Shown: piece by piece, positions 45,575-53,766 of the stretch
Numbering within the stretch: position 1 is the stretch's first letter
Layout of the letters: each line of letters opens with the position of its first letter
Source of the DNA: Nocardia seriolae NBRC 15557
Lineage (GTDB): Bacteria > Actinomycetota > Actinomycetes > Mycobacteriales > Mycobacteriaceae
DNA length: 55,018 bases
Assembly (NCBI RefSeq): GCF_007990715.1
Contig: NZ_BJWY01000035.1
Location: forward strand, 1-55,018
Reading direction: 5' to 3'
The notes under the pieces: model-generated
What the model was told of the DNA's origin: nothing
Databases searched by the model: none
Seen by the model: only the letters and a program-made list of their open reading frames with translations
Made by a program: the position numbers and the translations under genes

Positions 45575-46404
45575 ACCACGTGACCGTGCTTGCCAGCGTG
45601 GGGGATTCGTTCCAGCAGACCGCCGCCACCGGGCCGCTGCTGCTGGCGCTGGGCGCGTGCCTGCTGGCGGGGCTGGTGTCGTTCGCCTCGCCGTGCGTGG
45701 TGCCGCTGGTGCCGGGCTACCTGTCCTACCTGGCGGGTGTGGTCGGTGCCGAGGCCCCGCCGGTGACGGTCGAATCGGCCAAGAGCGCCAAAACAGCCGT
45801 GGCCAACCGCAATTCCGCGCGCCTGCGGGTGGCGGGTGCGGCGGGCCTGTTCGTGGCGGGCTTCACCGTGGTGTTCGTGCTCGCCTCGGCGACGGTGTTC
45901 GGCGCGATCCAGGCGTTGAACGTGAATCGCGATCTGCTGCAACGCATCGGCGGCGTGGTCACCATCGTGATGGGTCTGGCCTTCATCGGCCTCATCCCGG
46001 CCTTGCAGCGGGACACCCGCATGGAGCCGCGCCGTCTGAGCGGTCTGATCGGAGCTCCGCTGCTGGGCGCGGTTTTCGCGCTCGGCTGGACACCGTGCCT
46101 GGGCCCGACGCTGTCGGGTGTGATGGCGGTGTCGGCCGGTACCGAGGGCACCACCGCGGTCCGCGGCGTCGCCCTGATCGTGGCCTACTGCCTGGGTCTG
46201 GGCCTGCCCTTCGTGATCCTGGCCTTCGGTTCGGCGACCGCGCTGCGCGGCGTCGGCTGGCTGCGCCGTAATTCCCGCACCATTCAGGTGATCGGCGGGC
46301 TGCTCTTGGTGGCCGTCGGCATCGCCCTGGTGACCGGGGCGTGGGACCAGTTCGTTTCCTGGGTCCGCGACGCCTTCGTCTCGGATGTGACCCTCCCGAT
46401 CTGA
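45571..46404 (+). CDS. ccdA: Cytochrome c biogenesis protein CcdA
   Basis: 277 residues from GTG 45571 (overlaps the preceding stop). Six-helix DsbD-like membrane protein with the redox Cys pair in [20 protein letters not shown] and [16 protein letters not shown]. It carries electrons from cytoplasmic thioredoxin to the TlpA-like protein. A basic loop ([18 protein letters not shown]) lies between helices 1 and 2. Confidence 0.93.
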   Translation: MNHVTVLASVGDSFQQTAATGPLLLALGACLLAGLVSFASPCVVPLVPGYLSYLAGVVGAEAPPVTVESAKSAKTAVANRNSARLRVAGAAGLFVAGFTVVFVLASATVFGAIQALNVNRDLLQRIGGVVTIVMGLAFIGLIPALQRDTRMEPRRLSGLIGAPLLGAVFALGWTPCLGPTLSGVMAVSAGTEGTTAVRGVALIVAYCLGLGLPFVILAFGSATALRGVGWLRRNSRTIQVIGGLLLVAVGIALVTGAWDQFVSWVRDAFVSDVTLPI

Positions 46405-46405
46405 C

Positions 46406-48025
46406 ATGACTGCCACCATCGAAACCCCCAGCGCCCCCGCCCTTCCGCCGCGCCAGTCGCCGGTGCGCCGCCTGCTCGCCCTGCTGCGCAACGCGTGGCG
46501 CGGGCTGACCAGTATGCGCACCGCGCTGATGCTGCTGTTCCTGCTGGCCCTGGCCGCCATCCCCGGCGCGCTGCTGCCGCAGCGCAGTTTGAACGCGGGC
46601 AAGGTCGACGACTACATCCGCAACCGGCCGACGCTGGGTCCGTGGATGGACCGGCTGCAGCTGTTCGACGTGTTCTCCAGTGCCTGGTTCACGGCCGTCT
46701 ATGTGCTGCTGTTCGTTTCGCTGGTGGGCTGCATCCTGCCGCGCTGCCTGGATCATTACCGGGCGTTGCGCACGCCGCCGGTGAAGGCTCCGCGCAATCT
46801 GTCCCGTCTGCCGCATCACTACTCGGGCAGCGATGCTGCGACTCCGGAACAGGCGATCGAGCGGGCCCGCGCGCAGATGCGCGGCTGGCGCACGGTCGTG
46901 CAACCGGGCAATCGCGAAGGGGAGCTGACCCTTTCGGCGGAGAAGGGCTACACCCGCGAGCTCGGCAACCTGGTCTTCCACCTGGCGCTGGTGGGTCTGC
47001 TGGCGGCGGTGGCCATCGGCAAACTGTTCGGCTACGAGGGCAATGTGGTCGTGCTCGCCAATGACGGGCCGGGCTTCTGCACCACCTCGCCCGCGGTGTT
47101 CGACTCCTTCCGCGCGGGCAATGTCAACGACGGCACCGGGCTGACGCCGATGTGCGTGCGGGTCAAGGACTTCAAGGCCGACTACCTGCCCAACGGGCAG
47201 GCGTCCATGTTCACCTCGAACATCCGGTACCAGACCGGCAAGGACCTGAACTCCGACCCCTGGCGCGACACCACCATCCAGGTGAACCATCCGCTGCGGG
47301 TCGCCGGTGACCGGGTTTACCTGCAGGGCCACGGTTTCGCGCCCAAGTTCACGGTGACCTTCCCGAACGGCCAGACCCGTACCGAGGCCATCCAGTGGAA
47401 GCCGGACGACGCGACCACCTTCCTGTCCTCGGGTGTGCTGCGCATCGATCCGCCCGGCGGCATGTATCCGAGCGAGGATGAGCGGCGTAAGCATCAGGTG
47501 GCGATCCAGGGCCTGTTCGCGCCGACCGCGCTCATGCACGGCCAGTTGCTCACCTCCCGGTATCCGGCCATGAAGGATCCGGCCGTGGCGATCGACATCT
47601 ACCAGGGCGACACCGGCCTGGACACCGGTCGCGCGCAGTCGCTGTTCGCGCTGGATCCGGAGATGATCAAGCAGGGCCGCCTGGTCAAGCAGCAGCGCGT
47701 GAACCTGAAGCCGGGTGAGTCCGCGACCCTGGCCGACGGCACCAAGGTGACCTTCGACGGCGCGGAAGAGTTTGTGAACCTGCAGGTTTCGCACGACCCG
47801 GCCCAGCAGTGGGTGCTGGTGTCCGCGCTCACCATGATGGCGGGCCTGCTGGTGTCGCTGCTGGTGAAGCGCCGACGCATCTGGCTGCGCGTGTACCCCG
47901 GCGCCGAAACCGATGGGGTACGACGTACCGTAGTAGAAATGGGCGGATTGGCCCGCACCGACCAGGCCGGGTGGGGCGGCGAATTCGACCGCCTGCGTGA
48001 GCGGCTGCTGACGGGAGAGAAGTAA
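46406..48025 (+). CDS. resB: ResB-like cytochrome c synthetase subunit
   Basis: 539 residues. Helices near 38-58 (RTALMLLFLLALAAIPGALL), 92-112 (WFTAVYVLLFVSLVGCILP) and 190-210, a large extracytoplasmic domain of about 260 residues, then a final helix LVSALTMMAGLLVSLLV. ResB with CcsB forms the system II heme-ligating complex. The ATG starts 1 bp after the ccdA stop, and the TAA shares a base with the ccsB ATG (TAATG). Confidence 0.92.
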   Translation: MTATIETPSAPALPPRQSPVRRLLALLRNAWRGLTSMRTALMLLFLLALAAIPGALLPQRSLNAGKVDDYIRNRPTLGPWMDRLQLFDVFSSAWFTAVYVLLFVSLVGCILPRCLDHYRALRTPPVKAPRNLSRLPHHYSGSDAATPEQAIERARAQMRGWRTVVQPGNREGELTLSAEKGYTRELGNLVFHLALVGLLAAVAIGKLFGYEGNVVVLANDGPGFCTTSPAVFDSFRAGNVNDGTGLTPMCVRVKDFKADYLPNGQASMFTSNIRYQTGKDLNSDPWRDTTIQVNHPLRVAGDRVYLQGHGFAPKFTVTFPNGQTRTEAIQWKPDDATTFLSSGVLRIDPPGGMYPSEDERRKHQVAIQGLFAPTALMHGQLLTSRYPAMKDPAVAIDIYQGDTGLDTGRAQSLFALDPEMIKQGRLVKQQRVNLKPGESATLADGTKVTFDGAEEFVNLQVSHDPAQQWVLVSALTMMAGLLVSLLVKRRRIWLRVYPGAETDGVRRTVVEMGGLARTDQAGWGGEFDRLRERLLTGEK

Positions 48026-49017
48026 TGCCGATCGACGAGACCATCGCCTCCTACAGTGATCTCGGCTTCAAGTCGGCCATCGTGATCTACGCGCTGGTCT
48101 GGATCATGCTGGTGTGGCAGTTCGCCCTCACCCGCACGGTGCCGACCACCGCGCGCCGATTGGTCACCGTCGGCGGCGGTTCCGACACCGCCGGTCCGGC
48201 TGAGCCCCGCGCCGACGTGCCCGGCAAGGTCGCCCCCCGCGGTGCCGAGCGTCCCTTCCCCGAGCGCCTGGGCAACATGGCCTTCGCGGTCCTCTACGTC
48301 GGCTTCGGCGTCCACGCGGCCTCGATCGTGCTGCGCGGCTTCGCAACCCACCGCTTCCCCCTCGGCAACATGTTCGAGTTCATCTCGATGGCCACCGCGG
48401 CCGCCGTCGGCCTCGGCCTGGTCCTCCTGCGCGACCAGCGCTACCGCGGCATGTGGTCGTTCCTACTGACCCCCGTCCTGATCCTGCTCTTCCTGGCAGG
48501 CACCAAACTCCACGTCGACGCGGCCCCCGTCGTCCCCGCCCTCAAGTCCTACTGGCTCCCGGTCCACGTCACCGTCGTCTCCATCGGCTCGGGTGTCTTC
48601 CTGGTCTCAGGCGTAGCGAGTCTCCTGTTCCTCTACCGCATCTGGCAGCCCGCAGGCGCCGAGTCCGACAACATCTTCGGCCAGCTGGCCCGCCTCCTCC
48701 CCGACGCCCAGCTCCTCGACCGCCTCGCCTACCGCACCACCATCATCGGCTTCCCCATCTTCGGCGCCGGCGTAATCCTCGGCGCCATCTGGGCCGAAGC
48801 CGCCTGGGGCCGCTTCTGGGGCTGGGACCCCAAGGAAACCTGCTCCTTCATAGCCTGGGTCCTCTACGCCGCCTACCTCCACGCCCGAGCCACCTCAGGC
48901 TGGCGAGACACCAAAGCCGCCTGGATCAACATCGCCGGCTTCGTAGCCATGCTCTTCAACCTCTTCATCATCAACATCGTGGTGAGCGGCCTGCACAGCT
49001 ACGCGGGCCTCAACTAG
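48025..49017 (+). CDS. ccsB: Cytochrome c synthetase subunit CcsA/CcsB
   Basis: 330 residues, eight or so membrane helices and the heme-handling WWD signature AAWGRFWGWDPKETCSFIAW. Conserved His lie in ATHRFPLGNMFEF, KSYWLPVHVTVV and near the C terminus VSGLHSYAGLN. It delivers and attaches heme with ResB. Last gene of the hemL to ccsB run; the stop is 70 bp from the integrase 3' end, so the mobile region starts right after it. Confidence 0.94.
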   Translation: MPIDETIASYSDLGFKSAIVIYALVWIMLVWQFALTRTVPTTARRLVTVGGGSDTAGPAEPRADVPGKVAPRGAERPFPERLGNMAFAVLYVGFGVHAASIVLRGFATHRFPLGNMFEFISMATAAAVGLGLVLLRDQRYRGMWSFLLTPVLILLFLAGTKLHVDAAPVVPALKSYWLPVHVTVVSIGSGVFLVSGVASLLFLYRIWQPAGAESDNIFGQLARLLPDAQLLDRLAYRTTIIGFPIFGAGVILGAIWAEAAWGRFWGWDPKETCSFIAWVLYAAYLHARATSGWRDTKAAWINIAGFVAMLFNLFIINIVVSGLHSYAGLN

Positions 49018-49045
49018 CCCGATCTACCTGCGGGTTCTCGGAATC

Positions 49046-49067
49046 ATCCGGTACGTCAGTGCCGGAT
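49046..49067 (+). terminator. Terminator after ccsB
   Basis: ATCCGG (49046-49051), 10-nt loop, CCGGAT (49062-49067), TTTTTCC. Confidence 0.65.
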
Positions 49068-49087
49068 TTTTCCGTCTCGGTACGCAG

Positions 49088-50222
49088 TTAGTACGCAGTC
49101 CCGCCGAAATGCTCTCGGAGGACGGTGGCCACGGCTGTCCGCGTGGTGGCGTCCGCGTCCGGCCATAGGTGGGCGTAGTAGCGCAGGGTGGTCACCGCGC
49201 TGCCATGGCGGACACGGGCCTGGACAGTCTTGATGTCCGCCCCCTGCCGGATCAGCAGGGAGGCATAGAAGTGGCGTAGGTCTTGGAAGCTGAAGCCCTT
49301 GGGAAGTCCGGGGATGTCCGCCCTCACTGACCGGACATGCCACCCGATGACCCAGGGGGACACGGGCTTGGCCAACTCGTCGCTGACCACGTGTCCGCCT
49401 GTCCGCCCCCTGATGGCCACCTTCAACAGGCTCGTAAGTTCCTGCGGAATCGGCACCGGCGTATCGCTGGCCTTGGTCTTGAGTGGACGATCTGGCCATT
49501 GCCGCTGTGGATAGACCATGCCGTCTTCGAGATCGACTTCATCGATCCGCAACGCTGCGGCCTCCGAAATACGGAGCCCGACGAAAGCACCGAGAAGGAT
49601 CGCCACCCGCAGGTGTTCGGGCATCGCCTCGTACAACGCCCAGATCTGTTCGGTAGTTGCTACGTAAATCTTCTGATGGCCTGCGTTCGGCGATGTCCGA
49701 CGCGAGCACGGATTACGTGACAACAAATTGTCATGCACTGCATCGCTGAAGATTTGGGACAGGCGAGAGTGCAGCGAGTAGACGTAGCTGTCCGCAAGCC
49801 CTTCGGCCTTCAGCTTGGCTGTCCACGCCTTCACCGCGGACGGTCGGACGGCTGACAGCTTCAAATCGCCGAACTCCGCCTTGATCTTCTTCACGTGCCA
49901 CTTCGCTAGTATCCCGGTGCTGGGCATAGCCTTTCAGCCACTCGTCGCACCACTGTCGAACGGTCTTCTGGGCATCGCGCGGCCGGATATGTGTCCCGGC
50001 GACCAGGGCGGCGGTCTGAATATCGAGCCATGATTGCGCATCAGTCTTCCGGGTGAACCGCTGCGTGTGCTCGTGGCCGCCGTCATCGACATACCTTGCA
50101 CGCCAGCGCTTTCCGGTCTCAAACAGGTTCGACGGAACGCGCCGCGTGGTGCCGTCCTCCTCGCGGATGGTCTTGTACCAGAGGTCTTCGACCCCGGCGC
50201 GGCGGTTCCGTCGGGCTGTCAT
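49088..50222 (-). pseudogene. int: Tyrosine recombinase (integrase) split by a frameshift
   Basis: The N-terminal part starts at ATG 50222 (MTARRNRRAGVEDLWYKTIR) with the AP2-like arm RWRARYVDDGGHEHTQRF and the SAM-like region SWLDIQTAALVAGTHI to QWCDEWLKGYAQHR. The frame then breaks between about 49880 and 49930; the remainder, from HVKKIKAEFGDLKLSAVRPS to the TAA/TTA at 49088, is in another frame. Catalytic features: GAFVGLRISEAAALR (Arg I), FQDLRHFYASLLI where the first box II His is Gln, and TLRYYAHLWPD with the Tyr nucleophile. The whole gene would be about 375 residues. If the frameshift is real the element cannot excise by itself. Confidence 0.85.
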
Positions 50223-50224
50223 GG

Positions 50225-50425
50225 TCAGGCCGCCCCGTCGCTGCTGGTCGCGGCTTCCTGTTCGGCGATCCAGGCCAGGATCACGCTCTCCCGCCATACG
50301 CGGCGGCGGCCGAGCTTGAAACTGGTTGGCCCCGAACCAATATGCGCCCAATAACGCCATGTGGACTCCGGGATGCCGGTCAACTCTTCGCAGTCCTTGG
50401 CCGTGAGGTAACGGTCATGATCCAT
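50225..50425 (-). CDS. Excisionase / AlpA-like HTH protein
   Basis: 66 residues: LTAKDCEELTGIPESTWRYW then PTSFKLGRRRVWRESVILAW, a MerR-type winged helix of recombination directionality factors. It lies 2 bp upstream of int, and its ATG shares a base with the stop of the preceding gene (TGATG). Probably steers integrase towards excision. Confidence 0.88.
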   Translation of the reverse strand: MDHDRYLTAKDCEELTGIPESTWRYWAHIGSGPTSFKLGRRRVWRESVILAWIAEQEAATSSDGAA

Positions 50426-50850
50426 CAGGCCACCGCCTTGGGAAGCGCGAACTTGGTCATGACTGCTTGGACGAGGCCGTTGAGGCACCCGCAGGTGCTG
50501 CCCGGCCGGGTCCAAGGTGCGCCGCCGCACAGTGGGCAGATTTCCCAGCGTGCGGCCTCGTGCCGGAGGATGCATTCGGTGTCGGTGCAGCCGCGCTGGT
50601 CGCACCAGATGCATATTCCGGCGAAGCTGAACCGCAAGGGCTTCAGCGTCCCGGCCTCGGGCCACAGGTCCGATTCCGATACGCCGACCAGCGCGGCCAT
50701 GGCGTAGCGGTGCCGGGGGAAGGGAGTGCGGCCCGAACTGATCCACCGCTCAATGGTTTTCGGATCGACCTGAAGCAGGGTGGCGGCGGTCTCCGGGGTG
50801 AGATGGGCTGCCATGAGGGCTTCCCGGAGTCGGAGGTTCATGGTCATCAC
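50425..50850 (-). CDS. HTH / CIWC zinc-finger protein, paralogue 3
   Basis: 141 residues from GTG 50850. N-terminal XRE-like HTH (TPETAATLLQVDPKTIERWI), then a Cys-rich C-terminal module: AGICIWCDQRGCTDTECILR, WEICPLCGG and STCGCLNGLV. The same module ends the proteins at 51587-52132 and 52129-52677. It overlaps the replication-relaxation-type gene by 4 bp. Likely a DNA-binding regulator of the element; family not recognised. Confidence 0.7.
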   Translation of the reverse strand: MMTMNLRLREALMAAHLTPETAATLLQVDPKTIERWISSGRTPFPRHRYAMAALVGVSESDLWPEAGTLKPLRFSFAGICIWCDQRGCTDTECILRHEAARWEICPLCGGAPWTRPGSTCGCLNGLVQAVMTKFALPKAVA

Positions 50851-51587
50851 GGCACCTCGTGTCCGGCCAGGATCACGTCCAGGTCGTGAACGTGAAGGTT
50901 GGACAGCTGGATCTGGCCCCGTTCCCGCGCGAGGGTCTGTGCGGCCCTCTGCACGGCGCGCCGCAGATCCGCGCCGCGGACGTAGTAGAGGACGCCTGCG
51001 AGGTCGTGCTGGTCGGCGGAGTCCAGCGCCGCCGCCATGGTGGCAACCAGTCGCCCCTTCTCCCGTTTGCGCGAGAGTTCGACCTCGATGCCCCAGATCT
51101 GGTCGCGGTCGTGTTCATCGAGCAGCCAGCCGTCGTGGATGTGGGAACCGGGTTCCATCCGCCGCCGCAAGATCCGCTCACTGGTCCAGATATCCGGATC
51201 GGTGTTCAGGCCGTTGATCGCGTAGCGCAGGTGCGCGACCGCCGTCAGGTGCGCGGCGGTGCTGGCCTTGGGCTCCCAATCGCCGGGATCGAAATCCAGC
51301 ATGCCCCAGGCTGATTCGCGGTCCGGCCACACCCACAACGGCCCGGAGTTTTCCGCGTCGGGCGCGTCGTAGGACGAGCGCCGCCACGGTCCGGGCATGT
51401 TGTAGTCGACGCGGGCGACTCGGCACATTTCCGTGAGGTGCCAGCGCTTGATCATGCGGTAGACCCGATCGGTACGCATGCCGGTCATGCGGCTGATCAA
51501 GGCCACCGGCACCCCGTACATCTGCGAGAGCCACTCGTGCCACAGGCTGTCGTAGCCCTGCAAACGGATTCCCTTGACCTCCTTCAT
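50847..51587 (-). CDS. Replication-relaxation-type winged-helix protein
   Basis: 246 residues from ATG 51587. N-terminal winged helix (YGVPVALISRMTGMRTDRVY, RMIKRWHLTEM) and a C-terminal domain with DQIWGIEVELSRKREKGRLV, ALDSADQHDLAGVLYYVRG and ADLRRAVQRAAQTL; the IEVELSxK signature is that of Replic_Relax proteins on actinobacterial plasmids and integrative elements. It may help initiate element replication or transfer. No FtsK-like translocase or Rep protein is visible in the window. Confidence 0.65.
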   Translation of the reverse strand: MKEVKGIRLQGYDSLWHEWLSQMYGVPVALISRMTGMRTDRVYRMIKRWHLTEMCRVARVDYNMPGPWRRSSYDAPDAENSGPLWVWPDRESAWGMLDFDPGDWEPKASTAAHLTAVAHLRYAINGLNTDPDIWTSERILRRRMEPGSHIHDGWLLDEHDRDQIWGIEVELSRKREKGRLVATMAAALDSADQHDLAGVLYYVRGADLRRAVQRAAQTLARERGQIQLSNLHVHDLDVILAGHEVP

Positions 51588-52132
51588 CAGCGCACCACCT
51601 TCAGGTCGGGCTTGGTGCTCGCCGCGGGCTCGGTCAGGATCATGCCGAAGGTGCATTCGCACCCGATCGCGGTGCCGTCGCAGATCGGGCACACCAGCCA
51701 GCGCGAGGCACGGTGTTCTTCGATGCATTCGACGGCGGTGCAGCCGCGCCGCTGGCACCAGATGCACACCCCGGCGAAGGTCAGCCGGGACGGGAAGAAC
51801 ATGCTGGACAAGGTGTGTGGGCGGTGCACGATCGCGGGCAACGTCAGGTCCCGATCCGGGTACCCGAGTTCATCGGTGCTGAACTGGTGGCCGGTGATCT
51901 GTTCGAGCACCTTGACCATGACTTGCAACGTCCGTGTTGAGGGCTGGTGCTCTCCGGACTTGTAGCGGGCCAGCGAACTCCCGTCGGGCGAGACCGCAGC
52001 CCCGCCGTCCTGACGGGAGACCTCACGCATCAGCCGGGCGAAGCCCTTGTTCGACAACCCCAACTCACTCGTGACCGACGCGAGTGTCGTGTTCGGGGTC
52101 CAAGTGCCGGCGGTGGTTTCGACCGTGGTCAT
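51587..52132 (-). CDS. HTH / CIWC zinc-finger protein, paralogue 2
   Basis: 181 residues from ATG 52132. XRE-like N-terminal domain (LASVTSELGLSNKGFARLMR, SSLARYKSGEHQPSTRTLQ) and the Cys-rich C-terminal module FAGVCIWCQRRGCTAVECIE, WLVCPICDG, GCECTFGMIL. The module holds four CxxC/CxC-type pairs and a His, enough for two zinc sites. Overlaps paralogue 1 by 4 bp and the next gene by 1 bp. Confidence 0.7.
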   Translation of the reverse strand: MTTVETTAGTWTPNTTLASVTSELGLSNKGFARLMREVSRQDGGAAVSPDGSSLARYKSGEHQPSTRTLQVMVKVLEQITGHQFSTDELGYPDRDLTLPAIVHRPHTLSSMFFPSRLTFAGVCIWCQRRGCTAVECIEEHRASRWLVCPICDGTAIGCECTFGMILTEPAASTKPDLKVVR

Positions 52133-52677
52133 CGGGTCACCTCCCCGATCGTGGCCGTCAAGGACGTAGTGATGGCGATCATGCCGAAGGTGCAGGTGCA
52201 TTCGATCGCCGCGCCGTCGCACAGCGAGCAGATCGCCCACTGCGCGCCCCGGTGCCGGTCGCGGCACCGCTGGTCATTGCAGCCGCGCCGATGACACCAG
52301 ATGCACACCCCGGCGAAGGTGAACCGGGGCGGGAAGCTGATCCCGGACAGATCCGAGACACGGGGATCGAGTTCCAGACGCACATTCGGAAAGCCGATAT
52401 CCGCCGGGGTGAGATGGTGATTCGCGAGCTGGCCCAGCACGTTCAGCATCACCTGACACACGCGCGGTGTCGGGGTGTGCTGGCCCGCAAGGTATTTCGC
52501 GATGTTCGTGTTCGAGGTAGCCAACGGCTTGCCGCCGTCGAGCTGACTGGCATCACGCATACGCCGGGCCAAGCCATGATTGGTGAGCCGCAGCCCGCCC
52601 ATGACAACCGCGAGCCGGACGTTCGGGGTGACAGTTCCGGTCTCGGAACTGCGAGGTTGGTCTACTACGATAGACAT
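52129..52677 (-). CDS. HTH / CIWC zinc-finger protein, paralogue 1
   Basis: 182 residues from ATG 52677, preceded by AGGAAG. N-terminal XRE-like domain (RLAVVMGGLRLTNHGLARRM, TNIAKYLAGQHTPTPRVCQV) and C-terminal module FAGVCIWCHRRGCNDQRCRD, WAICSLCDG, ECTCTFGMIA. First gene of the six-gene minus-strand operon ending with int, so it may be the operon's own regulator. The promoter should lie in 52678-52746. Confidence 0.7.
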   Translation of the reverse strand: MSIVVDQPRSSETGTVTPNVRLAVVMGGLRLTNHGLARRMRDASQLDGGKPLATSNTNIAKYLAGQHTPTPRVCQVMLNVLGQLANHHLTPADIGFPNVRLELDPRVSDLSGISFPPRFTFAGVCIWCHRRGCNDQRCRDRHRGAQWAICSLCDGAAIECTCTFGMIAITTSLTATIGEVTR

Positions 52678-52746
52678 TGCTTCAGGTCTTCCTAACGTCT
52701 CTGAAGTGGATAAATGATCGAGGCGGTGGCAACCGCTCCGGTGCTG

Positions 52747-52779
52747 GGCTCCCCGACGACTACCGATCGGCGGGGAGCC
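52747..52779 (+). terminator. Hairpin in the divergent intergenic region
   Basis: GGCTCCCCG (52747-52755), 15-nt loop, CGGGGAGCC (52771-52779), then TCTTTGTT. It would stop plus-strand transcription before the HTH gene and supports the downstream start at 52927 over the open frame reaching back to 52714. Confidence 0.7.
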
Positions 52780-52816
52780 TCTTTGTTCCGGCGCACGCTC
52801 TTCGAACGAGCGTCGA

Positions 52817-52919
52817 TTTATACCCCTAAACCAACGCTGCCATGTTGGTCGCGGGCGATTGAGTGGTATAAACCAAAGGGTAGGCGCGTCCGCTGCCGAG
52901 AGTCAATACCCCCTAAACT
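52817..52919 (+). promoter_or_regulatory. Operator-like repeats and leaderless promoter of the HTH-PP2C module
   Basis: TACCCCTAAACC (52821-52832) recurs as TACCCCCTAAAC (52907-52918); TTTATACC (52817-52824) recurs inverted as GGTATAAA (52865-52872). The second direct repeat overlaps a TAAACT -10 (52914-52919) that lies 7 nt before GTG 52927. The layout suits autoregulation by the HTH protein. The segment is clearly A+T-richer than its surroundings. Confidence 0.5.
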
Positions 52920-52926
52920 GAGCCCC

Positions 52927-53766
52927 GTGAACCTGACTGATGATGAGTTTGAGGCGGTCCGCCGCGATCCTGACCCGCTGCGGCGTGGTCGGCGTGCGAC
53001 CGAACTCATTACCTTCTATCAGCAGCGGGCCACGGAGCTTGCACGTCTTCGCAGAGCGTCGATCTCCGAGGCGTATCACAACCTCGGCATGAACTACACG
53101 GAGATCGCGGCCGAACTGGGGATCACGAAGGGCCGCATCACTCAGATCAGAACCTCGGCACCGCCACCGGAGCGGGCGTTCTTCGGCGTTGGTCCGGTGG
53201 CGGTAGGCATCCCGCGTCGCTATGGCTTCGAGGAAGGTCGCGAACGATCATTCTTCGACGCCGCGGACACCGCCGCTCAGGCGGCCATGGAAGCGACATT
53301 GGGCCGATTGTCTCTGGTATCAACAAAGTTCGCGATCGAGCCGGACTGTGAGGTTGTGCCCGAGGGTGATGCTGTCGTCATCTGCGGGCCAAAGTCCGCG
53401 CCTGTGGCCCGCACTCTTCTTGCTGGTGATCCGTATCTGGATTTCCTTCAGGCAGAGGATCGATGGTGGATCACGGACAGTCGGGATGGCCGCCGGTTCG
53501 ACTCGCCATACCGGCGGCCGGACTCAACGATCCAATCGGATGTCGGATACTTCGGCCGCCACGTGATCGGCAACCGCATCGTCCTGCACGTCGCCGGGAT
53601 CATGAGTGTCGGCTCCCTTGGCGTCTGTCAGTGGATCGAATCGAACATCGCAAAGTTGTACGACGGCAACGAGACTCACTCGATCAGCGGTGTCGTCCAC
53701 TGTGACTTTGACGATAACTTCGCAATCGTTGACACCCGCCTGATCGCAGGACCGTACCTCTGGTGA
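52927..53766 (+). CDS. HTH protein with unrecognised C-terminal domain, partner of a PP2C phosphatase
   Basis: 279 residues from GTG 52927 (the frame is open to 52714). An N-terminal helical region (ATELITFYQQRATELARLRR) is followed by a sigma-region-4-like HTH, LGMNYTEIAAELGITKGRIT. The C-terminal 200 residues form a conserved-looking alpha/beta domain: DAVVICGPKSAPVARTLLAG, RWWITDSRDGRRFDSPYRRP, DVGYFGRHVIGNRIVLHVAG, GSLGVCQWIE. I do not know a name for it; a ligand- or nucleotide-sensing role is possible. It overlaps the PP2C gene by 4 bp (GTGA), implying a fixed stoichiometric pair. No membrane segment. Confidence 0.65.
   Translation: MNLTDDEFEAVRRDPDPLRRGRRATELITFYQQRATELARLRRASISEAYHNLGMNYTEIAAELGITKGRITQIRTSAPPPERAFFGVGPVAVGIPRRYGFEEGRERSFFDAADTAAQAAMEATLGRLSLVSTKFAIEPDCEVVPEGDAVVICGPKSAPVARTLLAGDPYLDFLQAEDRWWITDSRDGRRFDSPYRRPDSTIQSDVGYFGRHVIGNRIVLHVAGIMSVGSLGVCQWIESNIAKLYDGNETHSISGVVHCDFDDNFAIVDTRLIAGPYLW

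Noticed and set aside
45992..47794. 600-codon antisense frame over ccdA-resB
   Set aside because: Shadow of two well-supported membrane protein genes.
49018..49087. att site beside the integrase, for example the direct repeat GTACGCAGT-TA-GTACGCAGT
   Set aside because: No tRNA gene is present and no second distal copy was found in the window, so no att core can be assigned.
52714..52926. Upstream extension of the HTH gene to ATG 52714
   Set aside because: A terminator hairpin at 52747-52779 and the operator repeats lie in it, and the translated residues look non-conserved; the leaderless GTG 52927 fits better.
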